Of a stretch of DNA of 11,151 bases, positions 1 to 5,773 are shown piece by piece. Positions within the stretch are counted from its first letter, which is position 1. The number at the start of each line of letters is the position of its first letter. The notes below the pieces were generated by a model. The model ran no database searches. It was not told the DNA's origin and saw only the letters and a list, made by a program, of their open reading frames with translations. Source of the stretch: JAICYJ01 sp035473255 (lineage in GTDB: Bacteria > Actinomycetota > Thermoleophilia > Gaiellales > JAICJC01); the NCBI GenBank assembly GCA_035473255.1, contig DATIOK010000085.1, positions 1 through 11,151 on the forward strand, in the 5' to 3' direction. Made by a program: the position numbers and the translations under genes.

Positions 1-492
1 GCCCTGGCGGGCCTGGCGGTGTTGTTGGCGGCGGGCGGCGCGCCCGCGCCGGTCTCACAGGCGCTGCAGCCGACCGATCCCGGCGAGTTCGTGCCGTCCA
101 GCCTCAGCCGCCACGCCTTCGCCCTGTGGGCGCGGGCCGACGGGGACGCGGAGCAGGCGGCGGAGACGTTCGGCGGCCGTATCGACCGCTGCCGGCGATC
201 GGTCAAGGATCCAAATCGCCTGGGCGGGTGCATCGGCCGGGTCGTGAACGGCCTGCACGTGCGGGTCGACGCCGCCGTGTCGAACGCCCGCGTGCTGTTC
301 CCGGCCGGAGGCGCCTGCGAGCGCGCGCTTCGCATCTACGTGCACAGTCTGTCCGTCTACACGGCTGCCCTGACCTGGTTCGACCAGGCCTCCGGCCAGC
401 GGCCCTACAGCCGGGTCGGCCTGATCGGCCTGCGTCAGCACACGCATGGTGCGGCCGCCAGCGTGTTCAGCGCCTGCGGCCCGTTCCTGTAA
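1..492 (+). CDS. Exported protein of unknown function, 5' end missing
   Basis: The open frame enters from the left edge and gives 163 residues ending at TAA (490-492). The first ~20 residues are Ala/Leu/Gly/Val-rich and are followed by a small-residue stretch (GGAPAPVSQA). This looks like the hydrophobic core and cleavage region of a signal peptide whose start lies just upstream, so the mature protein is probably outside the membrane. The mature part is about 140 residues, looks mostly helical, and has four cysteines (codons near 190, 229, 316 and 472), enough for two disulfides. I see no catalytic motif and do not recognise the family. Codon bias matches the neighbours, so the reading frame is credible. 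An internal ATG-like start at position 19 (TTG) would remove the signal peptide and is unlikely. Confidence 0.6.
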   Translation, partial: ALAGLAVLLAAGGAPAPVSQALQPTDPGEFVPSSLSRHAFALWARADGDAEQAAETFGGRIDRCRRSVKDPNRLGGCIGRVVNGLHVRVDAAVSNARVLFPAGGACERALRIYVHSLSVYTAALTWFDQASGQRPYSRVGLIGLRQHTHGAAASVFSACGPFL

Positions 493-494
493 GG

Positions 495-528
495 ACTGAG
501 AATCCTCGGACGGGGAAGGGGTCTCAGG
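495..528 (+). terminator. Possible stem-loop after the first gene
   Basis: Directly after the stop codon, CTGAGA (496-501) is the exact reverse complement of TCTCAG (522-527). A few more inner pairs including G-U are possible, with a purine-rich loop. There is no immediate U-tract, so if it ends transcription it is not a classical intrinsic terminator. It may equally be chance in GC-rich sequence. Confidence 0.25.
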
Positions 529-558
529 ACCGGCCGCGAATCGGTCGATGGTTTTTCT

Positions 559-999
559 ATGCTCGAGCACGTCGACAGCACCTCGATCGCCGCTTCGCCC
601 GACACCGTCTATGACGCCGCCTGCGCGCTGGACTGGCTGGACCCGGAGATCGTCGTCACCCGGATCAGCGATGCCGGTGACGGCGTCAGCGGCAGCTACC
701 GCCTGCGCATGCACGTGCTGGGCTCAGAGCACTCGGCGGTGCTCGAGGTCGAGGCAGGCGCGGATGGCCGGCGGGTCGGGTTCAGCAGCGTCGATTGCAA
801 GGAGTGCACGATCGACGGCATGTATCTGCTGGATCCGTCGGGGTCGGGCACGCGGGTGAGCCTGCGGTTGCAGGCGGAGCCGCACGGGCGCTACCGGTTC
901 ATGAAGCCGCTGCTCATCCCGGTCTTGCACAGGTCGGTGGCAGACGCGCTGGCACGGTTGAAGGCGCACGTCGAGGAGCGCCTGGCCGAAGCCGCCTGA
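559..999 (+). CDS. SRPBCC (START-like) family protein
   Basis: This 146-residue protein has the size and layout of the SRPBCC/polyketide-cyclase-like fold. It has an N-terminal strand and helix of the form 'S-I-A-A-S-P-D-T-V-Y-D' (residues 8-18), then alternating strands through the middle (R-V-G-F, S-L-R-L-Q), and a long amphipathic C-terminal helix (about 118-145, R-S-V-A-D-A-L-A-R-L-K). The family binds hydrophobic ligands in a central cavity. Some members are enzymes and others are carriers or membrane-stress proteins, and nothing here singles out a substrate. A CxxC pair (C80, C83) lies in a central loop. The ATG at 559 has no clear Shine-Dalgarno; I chose it because it places the first family-typical strand at the right distance. 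It has the same orientation as the kinase gene 28 bases downstream, so co-transcription is possible. Confidence 0.8.
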   Translation: MLEHVDSTSIAASPDTVYDAACALDWLDPEIVVTRISDAGDGVSGSYRLRMHVLGSEHSAVLEVEAGADGRRVGFSSVDCKECTIDGMYLLDPSGSGTRVSLRLQAEPHGRYRFMKPLLIPVLHRSVADALARLKAHVEERLAEAA

Positions 1000-1015
1000 T
1001 CGGCGCCCAACCGCG

Positions 1016-1021
1016 TAGCAT
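1016..1021 (+). promoter_or_regulatory. Putative -10 box for leaderless kinase transcript
   Basis: TAGCAT fits TANNNT and ends 6 bases before the kinase ATG at 1028. Transcription would then start at or next to the A of the ATG. No convincing -35 is visible and there is no Shine-Dalgarno, which is what a leaderless start would look like. Confidence 0.35.
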
Positions 1022-1027
1022 GCGACG

Positions 1028-2791
1028 ATGAGCGGCGGCGGCGAAGGGGAGCAGCCGGCCAGTTTCCAGCATCTGGTCGACACGATGCCGGCGGCGGTCT
1101 TCCTGCGCGATCAGACGGCCGTCGCCGAGCGGCGGATGAGCTACGTCAGCCCTCAGGCCGAGCGCGTGACGGGCGTGTCGGCCTGGCGCTGGCTGGCGCC
1201 GAATGCGCTGGACATGCTGGGCGAGTTCCTGGACGAACGGACGCTGGCGGAGTACCGCGCCCGGGCGGACGCCGCCGCCGAGCGGGGCGAGCAGTACGAC
1301 GCCGTCTTCCGGATCCGCGGCGACGACGGCCGCATCCGCTGGGTGCGGCACCACAGCGTGGTGGTGCCGGACGCGCCGCACACGCGGATCGGGTTCTGGC
1401 TGGATGTGACCGAGTATCGCTACCACGACATGGTGGAGGGGCTGCCCGCGATCGTGGCCGTGCTGGACATGAACGCCGACGAGGCGCTGTTCGTGAACCC
1501 GCAGGCGGAGCGGATCACCGGCAAGCCGCCGGTCTACTGGACGCGCCCGGGCGGGCTGGCCGAGTTCCGCAGCCGCGTGCATCCCGACGACTACCCGGAG
1601 CAGGGCGGCCTGCCCCGGGGTGTGCGGACGCGGTCGGCCGAGTTCCGCTGGATCCGACCGGACGGCCGCACGCGCTGGCTGCGGAGCGTCTCGGCGAGGC
1701 TGCCGGGCACAGAGGGCCTGGTGCAGGCGCTGGCGTTCGACGTGACCGCCGAGATGCGCGCCGCGGAGGGGCTGGCCCAGCAGCGGCATCGCTACCAGAC
1801 GCTGGTGGAGCAGCTGCCCGTGGCCACGTTCGTGACCGATGCGGACGGCGTGCTCACGTACATCAGCCCACAGATCGAGCCGATCCTGGGAGTGACGCCG
1901 GAGCAGCTGATCGGCATGAGCGCGGAGGCGCGCCAGGAATTCGTGGTCGAGGATGACCGGGCGCTGATGGAGCGGGCCGGCGGGCGCCTGTACCGCGGCG
2001 AGACCGACCGGTACGACATCCAGCTGCGGATGCGAAACGCCGACGGGCGCACCCGGCACGTGCACATGATCGCGCGCGACCTGCGCGACGGACACGGGGC
2101 GCGGCTGGCGCTGCAGGGCGTGATCGTGGACGTGACCGATCAGCGGATGGCGGAGCAGCGGCGGCGCGAGGCGCTGGAGGCGCTGGTGACGGCGGCGGAG
2201 GCGGAGCAAACGCGGATCTCGGCCGAGCTGCACGACGACACGGTGCAGGTGATGACGGCGATGCTGATGCAGGTCCGCAGGCTCGGCGGCGACGACCCGC
2301 GCGTGGCCGAGCTGGAGACGATGCTGGCCGGGGCGCTCGACCGCACCCGCCGGCTGATGTTCGAGCTGCGGCCGCAGGTGCTGCAGCGTCAGGGGCTGGG
2401 GGCGGCGATCGAGGAGCTGGCCGCGGAAGGGCCGTGGAGCAGCCACACGGTCGAGATCGAGGTGCCACGACAGTCGGACACCACTGAGGCGCTGGTCTAC
2501 CGGACGATCCGCGAGCTGATCATCAATGCCCGCAAGCACTCGCAGGCATCGGAGCTGCGGGTGTCCGGCACGGTCCAGGATGGCGAGCTGGTGTTCGACG
2601 TGTGGGACGACGGCGTCGGCTTCGACCTCGACCGCGCGCTCGACCGCGACCTGATGCGCATGCACCTAGGGCTTGATACCAGTGCCGAACGGGTGCGGGT
2701 GGCGGGCGGAGAGCTGCGGATGCAGAGCGAGCCAGGGCAGGGTGCGCGGTTCCAGTTGCGGTTGCCGGTCGCGGCGGTCGAGACCGGTTAG
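1028..2791 (+). CDS. Triple-PAS sensor histidine kinase (HisKA_3 / NarL-LiaS type)
   Basis: 587 residues without any membrane helix, so a cytosolic sensor kinase. Three PAS-like repeats are visible, about residues 10-130, 131-250 and 255-374. Each ends in a PAC-like signature of the form 'DGR.RW/H.R......D-V-T' (GFWLDVTEY, ALAFDVTAE, GVIVDVTDQ). A HisKA_3 dimerisation and phosphoacceptor domain follows at about 385-460, with the H-box SAELHDDTVQ and phosphoacceptor H402. The HATPase_c domain shows the N-box RELIINARKHSQ (N500), the G1 box WDDGVGFD (527-533) and a G2-like HLGLDTSAERV (546-556). In this class the kinase autophosphorylates on His and passes the phosphate to a NarL/FixJ-type regulator; none is present in the window, so it is an orphan here. 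The PAS domains lack an evident flavin-binding LOV or haem motif, so the signal is unknown. The lipoprotein gene follows 10 bases after the stop. Confidence 0.93.
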   Translation: MSGGGEGEQPASFQHLVDTMPAAVFLRDQTAVAERRMSYVSPQAERVTGVSAWRWLAPNALDMLGEFLDERTLAEYRARADAAAERGEQYDAVFRIRGDDGRIRWVRHHSVVVPDAPHTRIGFWLDVTEYRYHDMVEGLPAIVAVLDMNADEALFVNPQAERITGKPPVYWTRPGGLAEFRSRVHPDDYPEQGGLPRGVRTRSAEFRWIRPDGRTRWLRSVSARLPGTEGLVQALAFDVTAEMRAAEGLAQQRHRYQTLVEQLPVATFVTDADGVLTYISPQIEPILGVTPEQLIGMSAEARQEFVVEDDRALMERAGGRLYRGETDRYDIQLRMRNADGRTRHVHMIARDLRDGHGARLALQGVIVDVTDQRMAEQRRREALEALVTAAEAEQTRISAELHDDTVQVMTAMLMQVRRLGGDDPRVAELETMLAGALDRTRRLMFELRPQVLQRQGLGAAIEELAAEGPWSSHTVEIEVPRQSDTTEALVYRTIRELIINARKHSQASELRVSGTVQDGELVFDVWDDGVGFDLDRALDRDLMRMHLGLDTSAERVRVAGGELRMQSEPGQGARFQLRLPVAAVETG

Positions 2792-2794
2792 GGT
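2789..2794 (+). promoter_or_regulatory. Putative -10 box for leaderless lipoprotein transcript
   Basis: TAGGGT fits TANNNT and ends 7 bases before the ATG at 2802. It overlaps the stop codon of the kinase (TAG, 2789-2791), which weakens the case because that TAG has another reason to be there. The same AGGG (2790-2793) could instead serve as a weak Shine-Dalgarno. Confidence 0.25.
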
Positions 2795-2801
2795 GCCCGT
2801 G

Positions 2802-3467
2802 ATGCGAACGGCACGCTTGGGGAGGATGCGCGCACGCAGGCTGGTCGGGCTGTGCCTCGCGATCCTGCTTTCGGCCGTGCTGGTGGTCGGCTGCGGCGGA
2901 GGCGGAGGCGGGTCGTTCACGCTGCCCTCGAATGCGACGCTTCCGACCGGCGGTGGTGGGGGCGGTGGCGGTGGTCAGACCACGACCGAGACGGTGTCCC
3001 CGCCGCCCCAGACGCAGCACACGAACGCGAACAACGAGGGCGAGTCGACCAACTGGGCGCTGATCGCGCTGATCGCGGGCGCGGTGGTGCTGGTGGCGCT
3101 GATCGGCTGGCTGATCGCTCGCAGCCGCGGCGCGCGCGGCCGCTACAGCCGCGCGGTCAACGACATCTACGCCGAGGGCGTGACGGTGCACGACCGGCTG
3201 GCGACGCTGGGGCCGCAGCCGGGCGCTGCGGTCGCCGGGGTCGATCCGATGCTGGACAAGCTGACGGCCGATGCCAGGCGGCTGCAGCCAAGCGCGCCGA
3301 ACGACCACGCGCGGGCGGCGCTGGAGGACCTGCTGCGCGACCTGGTCGCGATCCGCTCGGCCGTGAGCGCGATCGAGACGACCGGCGCGGCGGCCGAGAC
3401 GGTCGATCTGCCGGGCCGGTTGGCCTCGATGCGGGCCTCGCTCGACCGGGTGCTTGCGACGCGCTGA
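2802..3467 (+). CDS. Lipoprotein with glycine-rich linker and one transmembrane helix
   Basis: 221 residues. An Arg-rich N-terminus (RMRARR) is followed by a hydrophobic stretch and the lipobox V-V-G-C with C31, predicted to be lipidated. Next come six glycines (32-37), a short Ser/Thr/Asn linker, nine glycines (50-58) and a Thr/Pro/Gln/Asn-rich disordered linker. One membrane helix spans about 85-107 and is followed by positive residues (RSRGARGR), which suggests a cytoplasmic C-terminus of about 110 mostly helical residues (amphipathic heptads, e.g. around LEDLLRDLVAIRSAVSAI). I know no named family. ATG 2802 was chosen over an upstream GTG (2793) and over ATG 2826, which has a GGGGAGG with no spacing. 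Lying 10 bases behind the kinase, it could be that sensor's membrane partner; this is inference from position only. Confidence 0.75.
   Translation: MRTARLGRMRARRLVGLCLAILLSAVLVVGCGGGGGGSFTLPSNATLPTGGGGGGGGGQTTTETVSPPPQTQHTNANNEGESTNWALIALIAGAVVLVALIGWLIARSRGARGRYSRAVNDIYAEGVTVHDRLATLGPQPGAAVAGVDPMLDKLTADARRLQPSAPNDHARAALEDLLRDLVAIRSAVSAIETTGAAAETVDLPGRLASMRASLDRVLATR
2895..2975 (+). repeat. Two GGN-codon runs (Gly6 and Gly9) in the lipoprotein
   Basis: Positions 2895-2912 encode six glycines and 2949-2975 encode nine. Codons mix GGC, GGA, GGG and GGT, so the selection appears to be for glycine rather than a pure DNA microsatellite. Such tracts are likely to vary in length between strains. 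They flank a short linker directly after the lipidated cysteine. Confidence 0.7.
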
Positions 3468-3499
3468 CCGAAAGCCTGGTTCGTGAGTATGGCGGCCTC

Positions 3500-3516
3500 G
3501 CGGACGTAGCTCAGTG
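3500..3516 (+). pseudogene. tRNA-Gly 5' fragment (possible attachment-site scar)
   Basis: GCGGACGTAGCTCAGTG reads as a 7-base acceptor strand (GCGGACG), the invariant T8-A9, the 5' D-stem GCTC and the start of the D-loop (AGTG). From memory it matches the 5' end of actinobacterial tRNA-Gly(GCC) genes. The similarity stops there: no D-loop GG, anticodon arm or 3' acceptor strand follows. A fragment like this directly in front of a tyrosine recombinase gene is a typical trace of integration into, or excision from, a tRNA gene. Integration at the 5' rather than the 3' part of a tRNA is less usual. Confidence 0.5.
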
Positions 3517-3535
3517 ACTCTGCGTGTTCAATAGC

Positions 3536-4420
3536 ATGCTAGGCATATCTCAGCCGGACGAAGCTGCGCGGTCAGATCGCTACGGCCACCAAGTACCAGA
3601 CCGCTCTTGACCAGTTCAGATCCTGGGCGGGCGACCGTCTCCCGGGCGAGATCAGCAGTTTGGAAATCGAGGACTTTCTGGCCGATTGGCGCGACGGGTT
3701 TGTTGTCGAATACGGCAGGGAGCCATCGCCAGACACAAGTCGAAACACGGTCACGGCGCTGCGCAGCTTCTACCGCTACTCGACAGGTTTGATCTGCTCG
3801 AGGACCCATCTGTCGGTCCCGCCAGGAATCCGATGCTGAAGATTGATCCCGTAAAAGTCAAGCGGCGGGTGAAGCCGTGGCTGCGACCCCGGGAGCTGGA
3901 TCGGCTCGCAGCAGTGGCCAGAAACGATCACCAAGCGTTCGAGCTCTGGTTCTTTGCTTGGACCGGCGCTAGGGTCGGGGAAGCCAGTCAGGTGCGTCTC
4001 CGCGATGTTGACCTGACGGGCAGCGGTCGCATTACGATTGCGGGTATCAAGACCGACGCAGCGGTCAGGACGATCCCGCTTCACCCAGAGCTGCGACCAT
4101 TGCTCATCCGCCACATCGAACGCATGCAAGCTGGCGGGTTTGGGGCCACGACGCCGATCCTGCACACCGGCCATGGCACACCACTGAAGCAGCAGCAGAT
4201 CGGATGCTGGCTAGCAGAAATGGGTGAGAGGGCAGGCGTAGGACGGGTCAATGCGCAGATGCTTCGGCGCTCGTATGGCAGCAATCTGCTGAACAAGGGG
4301 CTTCGCGTCGAGGTAGTCTCCAAGCTGATGGGACACGCCAACGTGCGCGTCACCATGGAGAGCTACGCGGAGCTGTTGCCGAGTCAACTCGAGGCGGAAT
4401 TTTTCGCCATCTGTAGGTAA
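3536..4420 (+). pseudogene. Tyrosine recombinase/phage integrase, frameshifted
   Basis: Two frames together make a normal integrase of about 294 residues. The N-terminal SAM-like core-binding domain reads from about 3543 (A-Y-L-S-R-T-K-L-R) through a T-A-L-R-S-F-Y-R-Y-S block near 3750-3785, then runs into a TGA at 3837. The catalytic domain continues in another frame from about 3785 to the stop at 4420. Joining them needs one extra base (a -1 shift) near 3783-3795. No start codon lies in the N-terminal frame; ATG 3536 would serve if one base were removed near 3542. In the catalytic domain I see Arg (3971-3973), Lys (4049-4051), the second Arg (4265-4267), GH (4331-4336) and the nucleophile Tyr (4364-4366). 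The conserved His of HxxR is Gln here (4256-4258). The gene is most likely inactive. Confidence 0.8.
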
Positions 4421-4541
4421 TCTCGGCAGTGTTGGCAGTCCTCGCCGCGGATTTACGAGCCGGGCAGCCCGCTCTCTCGTCCACCCCCGTGCTGGAATCG
4501 ACGGCGCCCAAAACCCGAGACGTTGCGACTGAGGAGTCGAG
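4421..4541 (+). other. Spacer between integrase remnant and SnoaL-like gene
   Basis: About 120 bases without a convincing coding frame. Apart from the ribosome binding site at its right end I see no clear promoter, terminator or repeat in it. Confidence 0.4.
4531..4536 (+). promoter_or_regulatory. Strong Shine-Dalgarno for the SnoaL-like gene
   Basis: GAGGAG ends 5 bases before the ATG at 4542, an ideal spacing. It fixes the start of the interrupted SnoaL-like gene. It also contrasts with the neighbouring chromosomal genes at 1028 and 5093, which have no evident ribosome binding site. Confidence 0.65.
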
Positions 4542-4973
4542 ATGCGATCCTTTCTGTCGATGGCACCCCTACCACCCGAGTTGCAGGCAGCCCTCGATGC
4601 CCTCAGCCGCGGCGACGTTGAGCCCATGGTGGCGCTGCTAGACGAGAACCTGGAGTGGCGCGGCATCCGGCGTGGCCACCTGTGGTGGGCGCATACTCCT
4701 ACCTGACACGGGCCAGATGAGGCCCGTGAGGTTCTCAGAGGCGCCTTCGATCGAAGCGAGGGATTCGGCGTCAACATGCACGTCCTCAACGTCGTTGAGA
4801 TCGGGCGGGCACTCATAATCGAAGGACGCTGGGAGGGACGCGATGCCGAACAGTCGGGTTTGTTAAATCCGTTCTTCCAAGTGCTCACGATCCGCGATAG
4901 CCGGATCGTCGAGATGCAGGACTGCGTGTCCCAGAATACGGCCCTGCGGTACGCGAAAAGCCGTGCCGCTTGA
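4542..4973 (+). pseudogene. SnoaL-like (NTF2-fold) protein interrupted by in-frame TGA
   Basis: One frame of 144 codons runs from ATG 4542 to TGA 4971, broken only by TGA at 4704-4706 (codon 55). Before it: E-L-Q-A-A-L-D-A-L-S-R-G-D-V, then V-A-L-L-D-E-N-L-E-W-R-G, the helix-strand signature of SnoaL-like NTF2-fold proteins. After it: H-G-P-D-E-A-R-E-V-L, then E-G-R-W-E-G-R-D, F-F-Q-V-L-T-I-R-D-S-R-I-V-E-M, the rest of the same fold. Family members are small (about 110-150 residues) and include ring-cyclases, isomerases and many of unknown role. From memory, relatives often have Cys just before the HG motif, so TGC to TGA is the simplest history. The intact frame and strong ribosome binding site mean the break is recent, or that the UGA is read. 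A restart at ATG 4776 would give only 65 residues. TTA at 4864 is unusual for this DNA. Confidence 0.75.
4701..4732 (+). promoter_or_regulatory. Stem-loop immediately after the in-frame TGA
   Basis: CACGGGCC (4707-4714) and GGCCCGTG (4721-4728) form a perfect 8-bp stem with a 6-base loop AGATGA, starting at the base after TGA 4704-4706. ACCT (4701-4704) can add four pairs with AGGT (4729-4732), leaving the GA of the stop codon bulged. The position suggests recoding, but the loop is only 8 bases from the UGA, shorter than the spacing I know for bacterial SECIS elements. The bases also encode the conserved HGPDEARE stretch, so the symmetry may be a by-product of codons. Confidence 0.4.
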
Positions 4974-5088
4974 ATCCGGCTTAGCGGGACTGCCTCTCTG
5001 GCCGGGCGGGCATCGAGGCGGCGCCGATTCCCCGGCCACCACAGGGAACTCCTGCTCTGGCCCACACTGCGAACGCGTCGGGCGCGCT

Positions 5089-5094
5089 TACTAT
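5089..5094 (+). promoter_or_regulatory. Putative -10 box for the ABC transporter operon
   Basis: TACTAT ends 7 bases before the ATG at 5102 and overlaps the ATG at 5093. If it is a -10 element, the transcript would begin at about 5101, making 5102 (or 5111) a leaderless start and excluding 5093. No good -35 is seen about 17 bases upstream. Confidence 0.35.
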
Positions 5095-5773
5095 GAGCGG
5101 CATGTCTGGCATGGTTGCGACGCTGCGTGGTGTGCGAAAAACGGTCGGATCGGGATCTGCCCGGCGCACGCTGCTTGACGGCGTCAACTTGGAATTGGAA
5201 GCCGGCAAGTTGACGGTCGTGGTCGGTCGCTCGGGATCGGGTAAGTCGACGTTGCTGCACCTGCTGGGGGGTCTGGAGCCGGCGGACGAGGGTGCGATCG
5301 AGGTTGCGGGGGTGCGCGTGGACGGGGCCAGCTCCGCGCAGCTGGTCGATTTGCGCCGCCATCGGGTGGGTTTCGTTTTTCAGTTTTTTCATCTGTTGCC
5401 GGAGCTGACCGGTGAGGAGAACGTGCTGCTGCCGGCGCGTATGGCCGGTGACGGCGCGCAGGCGCGGGAGCGGGCGCGGGCGCTGATTCGGCGGCTGGGC
5501 GTCGAGGAGGCCGCGTCACGCCTTCCCGGTGTACTGTCGGGTGGGGAGCAGCAGCGGTTGGCGGTGGTGCGGTCGCTGGTGAACGAGCCGTTGTTGGTGC
5601 TGGCCGACGAGCCGACCGGGAACCTGGACGAGGCCTCCGGGCATGAGGTGCTGGGACTGCTGCGAAGCGTCGCCGACGAGGGCCAGTCGGTGCTGCTGGT
5701 CACTCACGACGCCGAGGCCTCGAGGCTGGCCGACCGCGTCCTGACGCTGCGGGATGGGCGGCTGGCCGAGTGA
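5093..5773 (+). CDS. ABC transporter ATP-binding protein, MacB/LolD type
   Basis: A complete nucleotide-binding domain of 226 residues that powers the permease encoded next to it at the inner face of the membrane. Motifs in order: Walker A GRSGSGKS (45-52), Q-loop Gln97 in F-V-F-Q-F-F-H-L-L, signature LSGGEQQ (148-154), Walker B L-V-L-A-D-E-P-T-G (D172, catalytic E173), D-loop N-L-D, and H-loop His205. The H-L-L-P-E-L-T-G-E-E-N-V run after the Q-loop is typical of the MacB/LolD/FtsE-type exporters paired with FtsX-fold permeases. Substrates in this group include lipoproteins, peptides and antibiotics, and cannot be read from the ATPase. The start is uncertain: ATGs at 5093, 5102 and 5111 are in frame and none has a good ribosome binding site. 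The TACTAT box favours 5102. The stretch around 5370-5395 uses unusually T-rich codons for Phe. Confidence 0.93.
   Translation: MSGMSGMVATLRGVRKTVGSGSARRTLLDGVNLELEAGKLTVVVGRSGSGKSTLLHLLGGLEPADEGAIEVAGVRVDGASSAQLVDLRRHRVGFVFQFFHLLPELTGEENVLLPARMAGDGAQARERARALIRRLGVEEAASRLPGVLSGGEQQRLAVVRSLVNEPLLVLADEPTGNLDEASGHEVLGLLRSVADEGQSVLLVTHDAEASRLADRVLTLRDGRLAE

Larger units (their letters stand above)
3500..4973. mobile_element. Decayed integrative-element remnant
   Basis: This stretch lies between two healthy chromosomal genes and is visibly poorer in G+C than its flanks. It opens with a 17-base match to a tRNA-Gly 5' end, continues with a frame-broken tyrosine recombinase and ends with an interrupted SnoaL-like gene that has a strong ribosome binding site and contains a TTA codon. 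The grouping as one element is inference. I found no second copy of the tRNA piece and no direct repeat that would define both ends, so the right boundary is only the end of the last foreign-looking gene. Confidence 0.35.

Noticed and set aside
528..555. GACCG/CGGTC stem followed by five T's before the SRPBCC gene
   Set aside because: Only 5 bp, with four bases between stem and T-run; too weak to call an intrinsic terminator.
914..2665. 583-codon open frame on the minus strand opposite the kinase
   Set aside because: Rich in Arg, His, Pro and Ala with no domain signature; it mirrors the codon bias of the plus-strand kinase, whose motifs are unambiguous.
3522..3541. T-arm-like hairpin (GCGTG/CATGC) and palindrome TAGCATGCTA after the tRNA fragment
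   Set aside because: The stem needs a G-U pair and an 8-base loop, and no acceptor strand follows, so it is not the rest of the tRNA. A recombinase half-site is possible but unsupported.
3775..3800. Programmed -1 frameshift in the integrase
   Set aside because: No X-XXY-YYZ slippery heptamer in the right frame and no strong downstream structure; other lesions are present, so a mutation is simpler.
4704..4756. Classical bacterial SECIS
   Set aside because: The strong stem puts its loop 8 bases from the UGA, and the next palindrome (CTTCGATCGAAG, 4745-4756) has a loop about 42 bases away; neither fits the usual spacing. Kept only as an open question in the findings.
4211..5392. 393-codon minus-strand frame across integrase, SnoaL-like gene and ABC start
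   Set aside because: Crosses three unrelated plus-strand genes and has no recognisable domain.
5370..5395. T-rich run with TTTTTT in the ABC ATPase
   Set aside because: It encodes the conserved F-V-F-Q-F-F-H region; odd Phe codon choice, but no second product or slippage product is apparent.
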